64,000 nt of DNA. Origin: Salimicrobium flavidum (GTDB lineage: Bacteria; Bacillota; Bacilli; Bacillales; Halobacillaceae). The position numbers and the translations under genes are program-made. Under the pieces are notes generated by a model. The model saw nothing but the letters and a program-made list of their open reading frames with translations, had not been told where the DNA came from and searched no databases. The stretch lies in the NCBI RefSeq assembly GCF_900156645.1, contig NZ_FTOC01000001.1:186001-250000 (forward strand). Reading direction: 5' to 3'. This document shows, piece by piece, positions 45,134 to 53,785 of this stretch. Positions within the stretch are counted from its first letter, which is position 1. Each line of letters starts with the position of its first letter.

Positions 45134-45958
45134 GTGCATAGAGGAAAAGGAATGAAATTTGTCGGGGATTCCCGTATCAAGGCGAATAAAACCCAAAATG
45201 TGCCGAAGGATTATTCGGAATATCCTGGCCGTACAGAAGCTTTCTGGCCGAACTTTCTGCTCAAAGAGTGGTTGACCGGATCGGTATTCCTGATCGGATT
45301 CTTAATATTGGTGGCAGCCCACCCTTCACCGCTTGAGCAACAGGCGGATCCGACGAATGCTTCTTATATTCCGCTTCCAGACTGGTATTTCCTGTTTATT
45401 TATCAAATACTTAAATATCAGTTCGCTGGTGGGGAGTATATCGTCATCGGTGCGATAGTAATGCCTGGACTGGCGTTCGGTGCGTTGCTCTTAGCTCCGT
45501 TTCTCGACCGTGCACCGGGACGAAGGGTATCCAAGCGACCGATTGCTACTGGACTTATGCTTCTCGGTGTGGCTGCAACCATCTGGCTCACATATGAATC
45601 GGTTTCTTCTGTCGATTATCAACAGCGTGCTGAGGACTATACGGTTGACGTAGCAGCCCAGGAAACGGAAGTGGAAGTGAATACGGATCACGCAGGTTAT
45701 GGGGCATATGAAGCAAACTGTATGTCCTGTCACGGTGAACAATTGCAAGGTTCCGGTAATAATCCATCTCTACTTGCGACTGAAAAGTCAGTAGAGGAAA
45801 TACAGGACATTGCCGTGAATGGTATCGGTAGTATGCCGGAAGGGATTTTCGGTGGATCTGACGAAGAGTTGCAACAACTCGCAGAATTCGTAAAAGAAAC
45901 TGCTGAAGCTAATAGCGGAGGCGGTTCTGGCGGAGGCTCCGGCGGAGGTTCTCACTGA
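45134..45958 (+). CDS. qcrC: Menaquinol:cytochrome c reductase cytochrome b/c subunit
   Basis: A 274-residue fusion of a subunit-IV-like membrane part (spans near residues 50-70, 100-125, 140-160; PDWYFLFIYQILKY) with a C-terminal cytochrome c domain whose haem site is CMSCHGE and distal Met lies in GSMPEG. Its haem attachment depends on ResABC encoded earlier. The start is GTG with AAGGAGGG upstream. The C-terminus is an unusual Gly-Ser tail, EANSGGGSGGGSGGGSH. A terminator follows. Confidence 0.95.
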   Translation: MHRGKGMKFVGDSRIKANKTQNVPKDYSEYPGRTEAFWPNFLLKEWLTGSVFLIGFLILVAAHPSPLEQQADPTNASYIPLPDWYFLFIYQILKYQFAGGEYIVIGAIVMPGLAFGALLLAPFLDRAPGRRVSKRPIATGLMLLGVAATIWLTYESVSSVDYQQRAEDYTVDVAAQETEVEVNTDHAGYGAYEANCMSCHGEQLQGSGNNPSLLATEKSVEEIQDIAVNGIGSMPEGIFGGSDEELQQLAEFVKETAEANSGGGSGGGSGGGSH

Positions 45959-45970
45959 TATTCACATTGG

Positions 45971-46006
45971 AAACAAGTCGTGCTTCTTTGCACGGCTTGT
46001 TTTTTT
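45971..46006 (+). terminator. Terminator after qcrC
   Basis: AAACAAGTCGTGC pairs with GCACGGCTTGTTT (one G-U) around TTCTTT, followed by TTTT. Confidence 0.92.
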
Positions 46007-46013
46007 AATAAAT

Positions 46014-46184
46014 TGGTTCTGTTATCGTTCATTATTGATTTCAGAACGAAGGGTAGAGACGCCTGAGGGACGAGTATGAAAGGAAAATCACCGGAATCGA
46101 ACGTAATAAGATTCTGATAGTCTGCCGTCTTGCCGGCGGGAAGCGTCCGCCTGAATATTTATGTTCAGGGTAGCCAATAAAATA
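46014..46184 (+). repeat. Dispersed intergenic repeat, copy B (chimeric)
   Basis: The left end is GGTTCTGTTATCGTTCATTA then TTGATTTCAGAACGAAGG, matching copy A, and the core AAAATCACCGGAA also matches. The right part (AAGCGTCCGCCTGAATATTT, GTTCAGGGTAGCC) matches copy D almost base for base and not copy A. It sits between the qcrC terminator and ypjA and fills most of a 319-base gap; no gene is seen in it. Confidence 0.7.
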
Positions 46185-46277
46185 GAAAAGATGATGCTTC
46201 ATTTTTTTGATTGAACATAGGGTTCCGATCATCACTTCGATAGGAGCCGACTTTTACATAAAGAAGGGGCATTGTTG

Positions 46278-46862
46278 ATGTTGAACTACATATTGAATTC
46301 CAGATTATTTTTACTTTCATTATTTTTTGTGAACTTCTTTGGCACACTTTACGGGTATATTTGGTATCTCCCACAGTTACAAAGAACTGACCCTGTTTTC
46401 CTTATATTCGTACCGGACAGTCCTACGGCGAGCCTTTTTTTTACATTAGCTATAGGTGGTTGGCTGCTGGGTAAACATTTCCGTCTTATAGAAGCTCTTG
46501 CTCTGATTACTCTAGTGAAGTATGGACTATGGGCGGTTGCTATGAACATTCTTACACTATTAGTGGAAGGGTCGTTGCCGTGGCAAAGTTACATGCTGAT
46601 AATTTCACATGGAGCCATGGCACTTCAAGCATTGCTATATATGGGGAAATACACGTTCTCCTATGTTCATGTCGCGATCGTCGCAGTTTGGACACTGCAC
46701 AACGATATTATCGATTATGTCTTTGAGCAGATGCCTGTATATCCTTCTATCAACCAATATATGAACGAGATAGGATATGCGACGTTCTGGCTAAGCATCT
46801 TTTGCATAGGACTCGCCTGGTGGGTCGTGAATAGAAAACAGAGATCTATAGGAAAAGCATAG
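46278..46862 (+). CDS. ypjA: DUF1405 membrane protein YpjA
   Basis: A 194-residue integral membrane protein with about six spans (FFVNFFGTLYGYIWYLPQL at the N-terminus). It matches YpjA (DUF1405), which follows qcrC in B. subtilis. Function unknown. AAGGGGC is best placed for ATG 46278; TTG codons at 46272 and 46275 are in frame. YpjB, normally next, is absent. Confidence 0.88.
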   Translation: MLNYILNSRLFLLSLFFVNFFGTLYGYIWYLPQLQRTDPVFLIFVPDSPTASLFFTLAIGGWLLGKHFRLIEALALITLVKYGLWAVAMNILTLLVEGSLPWQSYMLIISHGAMALQALLYMGKYTFSYVHVAIVAVWTLHNDIIDYVFEQMPVYPSINQYMNEIGYATFWLSIFCIGLAWWVVNRKQRSIGKA

Positions 46863-46958
46863 CTATAAAATGATTGAGCGAAAATGTGGTAGTATTTATG
46901 TTTGAAACACTGATTTTGCCAGGAGTTCATAGACTTCCCGGGAAACAATGCATTGTTG

Positions 46959-46987
46959 TGGACACCGAATGCCATTATAGGTACAAT
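46959..46987 (+). promoter_or_regulatory. Promoter of the zinc metallopeptidase gene
   Basis: TGGACA (46959-46964) and TACAAT (46982-46987), spacing 17, about 125 bases before the start codon. Confidence 0.5.
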
Positions 46988-47112
46988 AATGATGTAACTA
47001 ATATACTTGGGGGTAGAAAAAGAATCGTGAAAATGCAGAGAGAACACCTCTATGAATGGAAGAACAAAAGTATGAAAAGAGACACTATTGGTGAGGACAG
47101 GGGGATTACTTT

Positions 47113-47790
47113 ATGATGAGTTTCATTATCTACTTTGCGATCCTTATGATTCTGCCACTATGGGCACAGTCAAAAGTCAAAAGTACGTATAAAAAATATT
47201 CGAAGATCACTACTTCCTCGCGTATGAGTGGAGCAGAAGTAGCTCGTAAGATATTGGATGATAACGGTTTATTCAACGTCAGTGTTGAAGAAGTGAAGGG
47301 GAGTCTCACGGATCATTATGATCCCCGTAAAAAAGTTGTTCGCTTGTCGACGCACAACTATCATCAGGCTTCACAAGCCGGTGCTGCAGTAGCTGCTCAC
47401 GAAGTGGGACACGCTATTCAGGATGCGCAGGAATATGCATTCCTGAAGTTCAGAAGTGCTCTCGTACCGATTGCCGGTTTCGGTTCCAACATTTCCATCT
47501 TCTTAATTATCGGTGGTCTTTTGTTGGATATGCAAGGACTATTACTTTTCGGGATTATCTTCTTTGCAGCCGCAGTACTCTTTCAGCTTGTCACCTTGCC
47601 GGTGGAATTCGATGCTTCGAACCGGGCGATGACCCAGCTTATATCGACAGGGATCATCAAGAATGACGAAGAAAAGAGTACCAAAAAAGTACTGAATGCA
47701 GCTGCTATGACATATGTAGCGAGTGCGCTTGTCGCTCTGGCGGAACTGTTACGTTTCGTGTTCATGTTTATCGGGATGAACCAGGATTAA
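47113..47790 (+). CDS. Membrane zinc metallopeptidase (YugP/DUF2265 type)
   Basis: A 225-residue membrane protein with an N-terminal span (about 2-20), a conserved SRMSGAEVARKILDDNGL region, the zinc motif AAHEVGHAIQ (HExxH, residues 96-100), then two to three C-terminal spans. This is the YugP family; its substrate is unknown. GGGG at 47101-47104 fits ATG 47113; a second ATG follows at once. It lies where B. subtilis has ypjB. Confidence 0.85.
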   Translation: MMSFIIYFAILMILPLWAQSKVKSTYKKYSKITTSSRMSGAEVARKILDDNGLFNVSVEEVKGSLTDHYDPRKKVVRLSTHNYHQASQAGAAVAAHEVGHAIQDAQEYAFLKFRSALVPIAGFGSNISIFLIIGGLLLDMQGLLLFGIIFFAAAVLFQLVTLPVEFDASNRAMTQLISTGIIKNDEEKSTKKVLNAAAMTYVASALVALAELLRFVFMFIGMNQD

Positions 47791-47805
47791 ATGCTACACT
47801 CATAT

Positions 47806-47843
47806 AAAAAAGTAGCGGAACGCTTGATTCCGCTACTTTTTTT
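47806..47843. terminator. Bidirectional terminator between the metallopeptidase gene and ypjC
   Basis: AAAAAGTAGCGGAA pairs with TTCCGCTACTTTTT around CGCTTGA. It lies between convergent genes. Confidence 0.93.
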
Positions 47844-47864
47844 GCATTTTATTCTTATGATTAC

Positions 47865-48740
47865 TCAAGGGTCGATGGGATTTTTATTTTCATCCAGTGT
47901 GAAGCCTTCCCCGATAACGTCATGGACATGACTGACTGCAACAAATGCATGAGGGTCGATAGATTCTATGATCTGTTTCATTTTAACGATTTCCAAACGA
48001 CCTACAATGCAATAGAGAACATCCCTCTTTTCGCCGGTGAACGTACCGCGTCCTTCGAGGGTGGTTATTCCTCTGTCCATTTCAACAATTATTTTGCTGG
48101 CTATATCCTCACTCCTGCTTGAGATGATGGTAACGCCTCTGGCTGCATAAGCGCCTTCCTGAATGAAATCGATGACCCTTGCACTAATGAAGACGGCTAC
48201 AAGCGTATACATACCACGGATAGGATTCAGATATGTAACGATTGAAGTGAAAATGACGAAGCTGTCAAATACGAACATGGCTTTTCCCATACTCCAACCG
48301 AAATGCTTGTTTACGAGTCTTGCGATGATATCGACCCCTCCTGTTGTACCGCCGTACCGGAAGATGATGCCGAGACCTACTCCGATGAACACTCCGGCAA
48401 ATAGTGCCGCCAGTGTCAAATCGGAAGAAAGGTCAAAAATGATCATATAGGTTTGAGAAATCCAGATGAACACAGAAACCGCGATGATACCTAGCAATGT
48501 GTAAAAAAACGTCTGCTTTCCGAGTGTCTTCCATCCAATCAGCAGGATCGGAATGTTCAGAACGATGTTCATCACTCCAGGGTCTAGGTCGAATAAGTAC
48601 AATAATAGCAGTGTGATACCTGTAAACCCACCTTCGCCCAATTCATTTTGAATATTGAAGTGGACCAGGCCGAATGAAAAAATAGCGGAACCGAATAAAA
48701 TGAATATAATGTTTTTCCATTTAATACCTATTTTTTTCAA
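47865..48740 (-). CDS. ypjC: YitT-family membrane protein (DUF2179) YpjC
   Basis: A 291-residue protein with about five membrane spans (residues 8-175) and a soluble C-terminal DUF2179 domain (RGVTIISSRSEDIASKI..). Matches YpjC in length and place, but here it is on the minus strand. Role unknown, possibly transport. TTG at 48740 is chosen because AAGGAGG lies 7 bases upstream on the minus strand; the ATG at 48764 lies before that site. Confidence 0.87.
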   Translation of the reverse strand: MKKIGIKWKNIIFILFGSAIFSFGLVHFNIQNELGEGGFTGITLLLLYLFDLDPGVMNIVLNIPILLIGWKTLGKQTFFYTLLGIIAVSVFIWISQTYMIIFDLSSDLTLAALFAGVFIGVGLGIIFRYGGTTGGVDIIARLVNKHFGWSMGKAMFVFDSFVIFTSIVTYLNPIRGMYTLVAVFISARVIDFIQEGAYAARGVTIISSRSEDIASKIIVEMDRGITTLEGRGTFTGEKRDVLYCIVGRLEIVKMKQIIESIDPHAFVAVSHVHDVIGEGFTLDENKNPIDP

Positions 48741-48881
48741 TGAATGTCCTCCTTTTCTGAACACCTACTCTTAAATTATAAGGAAAGAGAAAAAGACTTA
48801 CAATAAAAGTGAGAAAGATTTGTCAAATCGACGAGTTTTAGCTACCATTTAAGAAGATGTTTAATAAAGGAGTCGGATGTT

Positions 48882-49214
48882 GTGAACTTATCGACACAAG
48901 AAATGCAGAAAAGGGTAGACCAGTACATATCTCAGTTCAAAGAAGGTTATTTCTCGCCACTCAGTATGCAAGCCAGACTTTCAGAAGAAGTCGGAGAACT
49001 TGCGAGGGAAGTGAATCATGTATACGGTGAAAAACCGAAAAAAGACACTGAAGCTGAAAAAGCCTTGGAAGAAGAGCTGGGAGATGTTTTGTTTGTATTG
49101 ACCAGCTTCGCCAACTCTCTGGATATAGATTTATCAGAAGCGTTTGATTTGTCCATGGGTAAAATCGAAACAAGAGACAAAGACAGATGGACGAAAAAGG
49201 AGGAAGAGCGATGA
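48882..49214 (+). CDS. ypjD: MazG-like nucleotide pyrophosphohydrolase YpjD
   Basis: A 110-residue MazG-type protein with metal-binding ARLSEEVGELAREVNH (EExxE) and EEELGDVLFVLTSFAN (ExxD). The family hydrolyses nucleoside triphosphates to monophosphates, often unwanted ones. GTG start with AAAGGAGT upstream. It is followed by dapB as in B. subtilis. Confidence 0.9.
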   Translation: MNLSTQEMQKRVDQYISQFKEGYFSPLSMQARLSEEVGELAREVNHVYGEKPKKDTEAEKALEEELGDVLFVLTSFANSLDIDLSEAFDLSMGKIETRDKDRWTKKEEER

Positions 49215-50005
49215 TCGATGTTATTGTTGCAGGACCGAGAGGGAAGATGGGTACCGCTGCTCTTGAGATGATTGCAGAGGAAGAAAACCTGAATCTGGTA
49301 GGGTGTATCGATCGTAAGAATGATCAAAGTCGTGTGAAAGATATCGAAGGACTTCCGGCTTTTGATGCACTCATTTATGAAGACGCAGAACAGTGTCTTA
49401 GGGAAACAAAAGCGGACGTGCTCATTGATTTGACTACTCCTGAATTCGGATACAAGCATACGAAAGCTTCCTTGAATCATGGCGTAAGGCCGGTTGTAGG
49501 TACTACAGGCTTCACTGAGGAACAACTACAGGAGATAACTGAGCTGTGTGAGGAAAATAAATTAGGAGCTGTGATCGCCCCTAATTTCGCTACAGGAGCA
49601 GTCCTGATGATGCAATTTGCCAAATGGGCTGCCAAACATTTTCCGGACGTTGAAATTATTGAAAAACACCATGACCAGAAACTGGACGCACCTTCAGGGA
49701 CAGCTGTCAAAACAGCTCAATTGATAAAAGAGGAAAGAAAATCCAAGAGGCAAGGGCATCCTGACGAAAAAGAAACACTACAAGGGGCCAGAGGCGCGGA
49801 TATGGATGGTATGAAAATCCATAGCATGAGACTCCCGGGTCTTGTAGCTCACCAGGAGGTCGTGTTCGGAGGCGAGGGACAGACGCTGACAATCAAACAT
49901 GATTCCATGAATCGTGCATCTTTCATGTCCGGGGTAAAACTTTCCTGCGAAAAAGTCATGGAGATCAATACACTTGTTTATGGGCTCGAGCACCTTTTGG
50001 AATAA
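49211..50005 (+). CDS. dapB: 4-hydroxy-tetrahydrodipicolinate reductase
   Basis: It reduces the dapA product toward diaminopimelate and lysine, using NAD(P)H. The 264-residue protein has VIVAGPRGKMGTAALEM, VVGTTGFT, APNFATGAVLMMQFAK, and the catalytic EKHHDQKLDAPSGTA. AAAGGAGGAAG inside the ypjD end precedes ATG 49211. It links with lysA at the window start. Confidence 0.95.
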   Translation: MIDVIVAGPRGKMGTAALEMIAEEENLNLVGCIDRKNDQSRVKDIEGLPAFDALIYEDAEQCLRETKADVLIDLTTPEFGYKHTKASLNHGVRPVVGTTGFTEEQLQEITELCEENKLGAVIAPNFATGAVLMMQFAKWAAKHFPDVEIIEKHHDQKLDAPSGTAVKTAQLIKEERKSKRQGHPDEKETLQGARGADMDGMKIHSMRLPGLVAHQEVVFGGEGQTLTIKHDSMNRASFMSGVKLSCEKVMEINTLVYGLEHLLE

Positions 50006-50058
50006 AAGACTCTACGTAGTATGAAAACAGTGGAAGTTGAGAGAAAGGGGAGCAGAAG

Positions 50059-50463
50059 ATGCATATTGCACTTATTGCCCATGATAAAAAGAAGGATGAT
50101 TTAGTCAACTTTGTTCAAGCGTATTTGCCCGTGTTCGAAAACCACACCCTCTATGCCACAGGGACTACTGGTGCAAGAATCTCTGAAGCGACCGGGCTTG
50201 ATATAATCCGGTTCCAGTCAGGACCTATTGGGGGGGACCAGCAAATAGGTGCAAAAATCGCCGAGGAGGTCATGGACATGGTAATATTCTTCCGTGACCC
50301 ATTGACGGCTCAGCCGCACGAACCTGACATCAGTGCTTTGCTTCGATTGAGTGATGTCCATCAGGTCCCTTTGGCAACCAATATGGCAGGAGCAGAGATG
50401 CTCGTCCATGGAATTAATAGAGGAGATCTTGATTATCGAAAAATCAACAAAGAGTCTAATTGA
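50059..50463 (+). CDS. mgsA: Methylglyoxal synthase
   Basis: It converts dihydroxyacetone phosphate to methylglyoxal and phosphate, a bypass of lower glycolysis when phosphate is scarce. The 134-residue protein has [28 protein letters not shown], and [28 protein letters not shown] precedes the ATG. In B. subtilis bshB1 lies between mgsA and bshA; here only 17 bases separate them. Confidence 0.95.
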   Translation: MHIALIAHDKKKDDLVNFVQAYLPVFENHTLYATGTTGARISEATGLDIIRFQSGPIGGDQQIGAKIAEEVMDMVIFFRDPLTAQPHEPDISALLRLSDVHQVPLATNMAGAEMLVHGINRGDLDYRKINKESN

Positions 50464-50480
50464 AATAGTAGGTGACTGAT

Positions 50481-51614
50481 ATGGCGAAAATAGGGATTAC
50501 CTGCTATCCGACTGTAGGCGGATCAGGGGTTTTAGCGACAGAACTGGGAAAGTTTCTTGCAGAAAAAGGGCATGAGATTCACTTCATTACGACTCAGATT
50601 CCATTTCGTTTAAATAAAATATATCCAAACATTTATTTTCATGAAGTGGAAGTGAATTCTTATCCTGTTTTTCAACACCCTCCCTACGATCTGGCTCTGG
50701 CCAATAAGATGGCGGAGGTAGCAAAACGGGAAGGCCTTGATTTACTCCATGTCCATTATGCTATGCCACACGCAGTATGCGCGATCCTCGCAAAGCAGAT
50801 GTGCAGCGATCTGGACCTGAAAGTGGTCACTACATTACATGGTACGGATATTACGGTTCTCGGGATTGATGACAATCTGAAACAGCTGATCAAATTCGGT
50901 ATTGAAAAATCAGATGCAGTCACAGCCGTCTCCCGAAGCCTCGTTTCTCAAACAAGAAGTATGCTTAAAACGGATAAAGATATGCACGTTATCTATAATT
51001 TCGTGGATGAACGGGAGTATCAAAATATAGATACGGCCAACCTCAAAAGCCAGTTTGATATACAGGAAGATGAAAAAGTGGTTATTCATGTTTCTAATTT
51101 CAGAAAAGTTAAAAGGGTGGATGATGTAGTTAAATCTTTCCATCTTATCCAACAAGAAGTGAAAGCCAAGCTTATCCTTGTCGGGGATGGTCCTGAGTTC
51201 AACCATGTGTATGACCTGGTCAAAAGCCTTGGAATGGAGGAGAAAGTGCTCTTTGTGGGTAAACAGGAACGCGTTCAGGAATTGCTGTCTATTGCGGATT
51301 TGAAATTATTACTCAGTGAAAAGGAAAGTTTCGGACTTGTCCTGCTTGAAGCTATGGCTTGTGGAGTGCCTTGCATAGGCGCAGACGTCGGAGGCATCCC
51401 CGAAGTGATCGAAGATGGTGTCGATGGATTCATTGTAGAAGTCCAGAATATTAATCAGGTGAAAGAAAAAGCATTGGAACTGCTCACAGATCCTGAACAA
51501 AGCAGCGAATTTTCGAAAAATGCGGTTCGTGCAGTGAATGAGAAATTTTCCGCAAAAAAAATAGTAGGTCAGTACGAAAGGTTATACGAGCAGGTGTTAC
51601 ATGGTGAACTATGA
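50481..51614 (+). CDS. bshA: N-acetyl-alpha-D-glucosaminyl L-malate synthase BshA
   Basis: The first bacillithiol step: it joins GlcNAc from UDP-GlcNAc to L-malate. A GT4 glycosyltransferase of 377 residues with [42 protein letters not shown], and [17 protein letters not shown] (nucleotide-sugar site). The ATG at 50481 matches B. subtilis; a GTG at 50472 is in frame. It overlaps cca by 14 bases. Confidence 0.95.
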   Translation: MAKIGITCYPTVGGSGVLATELGKFLAEKGHEIHFITTQIPFRLNKIYPNIYFHEVEVNSYPVFQHPPYDLALANKMAEVAKREGLDLLHVHYAMPHAVCAILAKQMCSDLDLKVVTTLHGTDITVLGIDDNLKQLIKFGIEKSDAVTAVSRSLVSQTRSMLKTDKDMHVIYNFVDEREYQNIDTANLKSQFDIQEDEKVVIHVSNFRKVKRVDDVVKSFHLIQQEVKAKLILVGDGPEFNHVYDLVKSLGMEEKVLFVGKQERVQELLSIADLKLLLSEKESFGLVLLEAMACGVPCIGADVGGIPEVIEDGVDGFIVEVQNINQVKEKALELLTDPEQSSEFSKNAVRAVNEKFSAKKIVGQYERLYEQVLHGEL

Positions 51615-52803
51615 TGAGCATCCTTTATTGAAACGTGCAGCTGAAGTGATTTCCATCATTGAAGAACATGGGGGAGAGGCTTTTATAGTCGGAGGATGTG
51701 TGCGGGATTATTTTCTCGGGCACGAGATGAAAGATGCTGATATAGCTACTTCTCTACTCCCGGAACAAATTATGGATATCTTCGATAAAGTGATCCCTGT
51801 CGGTTTGGAGCACGGCACGGTCATTGTCAGGCATCACTCCCATTCTTTCGAAGTGACGACGTATAGAATGGAAGAGGATTATGAAGATTACCGTCATCCG
51901 AACCGGGTATATTTTGTCACGTCTATTGAAAAAGATCTTTCGCGCAGAGATTTCTCAATGAATGCTATGGCCTTGGCGGTCAATGGTGACATAATCGATC
52001 CTTTCCGCGGTCAGAGAGCGATACAGGAGAGAAGAATTGAAACAGTGGGAGCTCCGGCGGAACGTTTCGCAGAAGATCCGTTACGTATGATGAGAGCTAT
52101 TCGTTTTTCGGCCCAACTCGATTTTTCTATCGATCATTCAGTAACAGAGGTTATAACTGAAAAAAGGAATCTCCTGCAATTTTTGTCGGTGGAACGCTTA
52201 GCATCTGAGTTCGGAAAAATGATGACTTCCCCTTTCTATAGGAAAGGATGGAACTATCTGTTGGCGACTAAAAGCTTTCAATATCTGCCTGTCTTCCAGG
52301 ATCACCCCGCTTTAGTCCAACGTGAACCTCTGGTGCTTCTTTCAGATTGGGGAGAGCTGATCGGCTTTTATCACCTGTCGTATGAAGATGTATCTCCGGA
52401 AGAATGGGTGTCCGCCTGGAGGTTGTCTAATCAGGTGAAAAGGAAAGCGAAAAAAATCACTGAAGCTGCGCAAATGTATCAACGGGAAGGTATGAGCGGA
52501 TACATGCTTTATAGGCTCGGAGGAGCCTACATAAAGAGTTGGGAGAATGTTATGCACAGTCTGAACTACTCTCTGCCTGAAGACCCGACGATCAAGTATG
52601 CTTCTCTCCCGATTCATTCCCGGGCGGATCTGGATATAGACACTTACGAGTTGTTCCGACTGTTCCCTGAACGTAAAAGAGGCAAGTGGATAGGGGAATA
52701 CATTGATTATTTACTTAGAATTGTTGCAGAAGGAACCTCTGCAAATAATAGAGATGAGTTGATAAAATGGGTGAAAGAACGGGATCGACAAAAAGGAAAC
52801 TGA
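51601..52803 (+). CDS. cca: CCA tRNA nucleotidyltransferase
   Basis: It adds or repairs the CCA end of tRNAs. The 400-residue class II enzyme has the head motif [13 protein letters not shown], catalytic DADIAT (DxD), [10 protein letters not shown] (RRD), and [16 protein letters not shown]. It overlaps bshA at its start and birA by 37 bases at its end, so the four genes look co-transcribed. Confidence 0.95.
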   Translation: MVNYDEHPLLKRAAEVISIIEEHGGEAFIVGGCVRDYFLGHEMKDADIATSLLPEQIMDIFDKVIPVGLEHGTVIVRHHSHSFEVTTYRMEEDYEDYRHPNRVYFVTSIEKDLSRRDFSMNAMALAVNGDIIDPFRGQRAIQERRIETVGAPAERFAEDPLRMMRAIRFSAQLDFSIDHSVTEVITEKRNLLQFLSVERLASEFGKMMTSPFYRKGWNYLLATKSFQYLPVFQDHPALVQREPLVLLSDWGELIGFYHLSYEDVSPEEWVSAWRLSNQVKRKAKKITEAAQMYQREGMSGYMLYRLGGAYIKSWENVMHSLNYSLPEDPTIKYASLPIHSRADLDIDTYELFRLFPERKRGKWIGEYIDYLLRIVAEGTSANNRDELIKWVKERDRQKGN

Positions 52804-53759
52804 TTGATCTTTTCAAAGAAACGGAGGATTACCTGTCCGGTCAATGGTTGGCTGATACCTTGAGTGTATCGAGAACAGCGGTGTGGAAGAATATCAAAGA
52901 ATTGGAGAAAGAAGGATTTCTGTTTGAAGTAGTCAAGAAAAAAGGCTATAAACTTGTAGGGACGTCCCCCGGCATTTCTCCAGCATCTATTCAATCAACA
53001 CTAAACACAAAGGAGATAGGCCGCACTTTCTACCATTTTACTGAAGTGAAATCCACTCAGGAAAAGATACATACGATGGCAAAAGAGGGATATCCAAACG
53101 GAACTGTAGCGCTGGCTGATGAGCAGACTGCAGGGAAAGGGAGAATGAAACGGGACTGGAACTCGCTGAAAGGGAAAGGGATATGGATGAGTCTGCTCCT
53201 GAGACCATCCATACCCCCTCAGAAAGCGCCCCAATTAACCCTCGTGGCAGCTACGTCAATCGTTAACGTGTTACAAGCGTCAGGAATAGAAGCAACGGTC
53301 AAGTGGCCGAACGATTTGATGATCGGTGATAGAAAAGTGTGTGGTATATTGACTGAAATGAGAGCCGAACAGGACTCGATCGATTACTTGGCACTCGGAA
53401 TTGGATTGAACGTGAACCAGAGCCTTGAGGATATGCCTGTGGAACTTGAACGAAAAGCTACTTCCCTGTATATGGAGACAGGGGAGGAGAGGGTTATTAG
53501 TGAAATTGTAACTGAACTGTTGAATCGTTTAGAATACGAGTTGAACCGTTACTTCGAGCTGGGTTTTTCCCCTTTCCAAGAGGAATGGGGAAAGATCGGT
53601 TATAAAGTAGGCCAATGGGTTTCTGTATCGACATGGGGGGAACCCTGGCGTGCAAAAATCGATCGGATGGAAGCGGATGGTGCTCTGATGGTTCTTGATT
53701 CTTCAGGGAGAGAGCATCAACTCTATTCCGCAGAAATTCTGTGGAATGAAAACTATTAA
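52767..53759 (+). CDS. birA: Biotin protein ligase and biotin repressor
   Basis: It attaches biotin to carboxylases and, with biotinyl-AMP, represses biotin genes. The 330-residue protein has an N-terminal helix-turn-helix (about 15-65: LSVSRTAVWKNIKELEKEGF), the biotin-binding GKGRMKRDW, and KWPNDLMIGDRKVCGIL. Because the DNA-binding domain is present it is likely a repressor too. It overlaps the cca end. In B. subtilis panBCD follow; they are absent. Confidence 0.95.
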   Translation: MGERTGSTKRKLIDLFKETEDYLSGQWLADTLSVSRTAVWKNIKELEKEGFLFEVVKKKGYKLVGTSPGISPASIQSTLNTKEIGRTFYHFTEVKSTQEKIHTMAKEGYPNGTVALADEQTAGKGRMKRDWNSLKGKGIWMSLLLRPSIPPQKAPQLTLVAATSIVNVLQASGIEATVKWPNDLMIGDRKVCGILTEMRAEQDSIDYLALGIGLNVNQSLEDMPVELERKATSLYMETGEERVISEIVTELLNRLEYELNRYFELGFSPFQEEWGKIGYKVGQWVSVSTWGEPWRAKIDRMEADGALMVLDSSGREHQLYSAEILWNENY

Positions 53760-53785
53760 GACGTATCAGGAAAGAAGGGGTAAAT

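Noticed and set aside
46874-47116. 80-codon plus-strand frame between ypjA and the metallopeptidase gene
   Set aside because: Poor ribosome site, no recognisable family, and a promoter for the next gene lies within it; not a YpjB remnant as far as can be seen.
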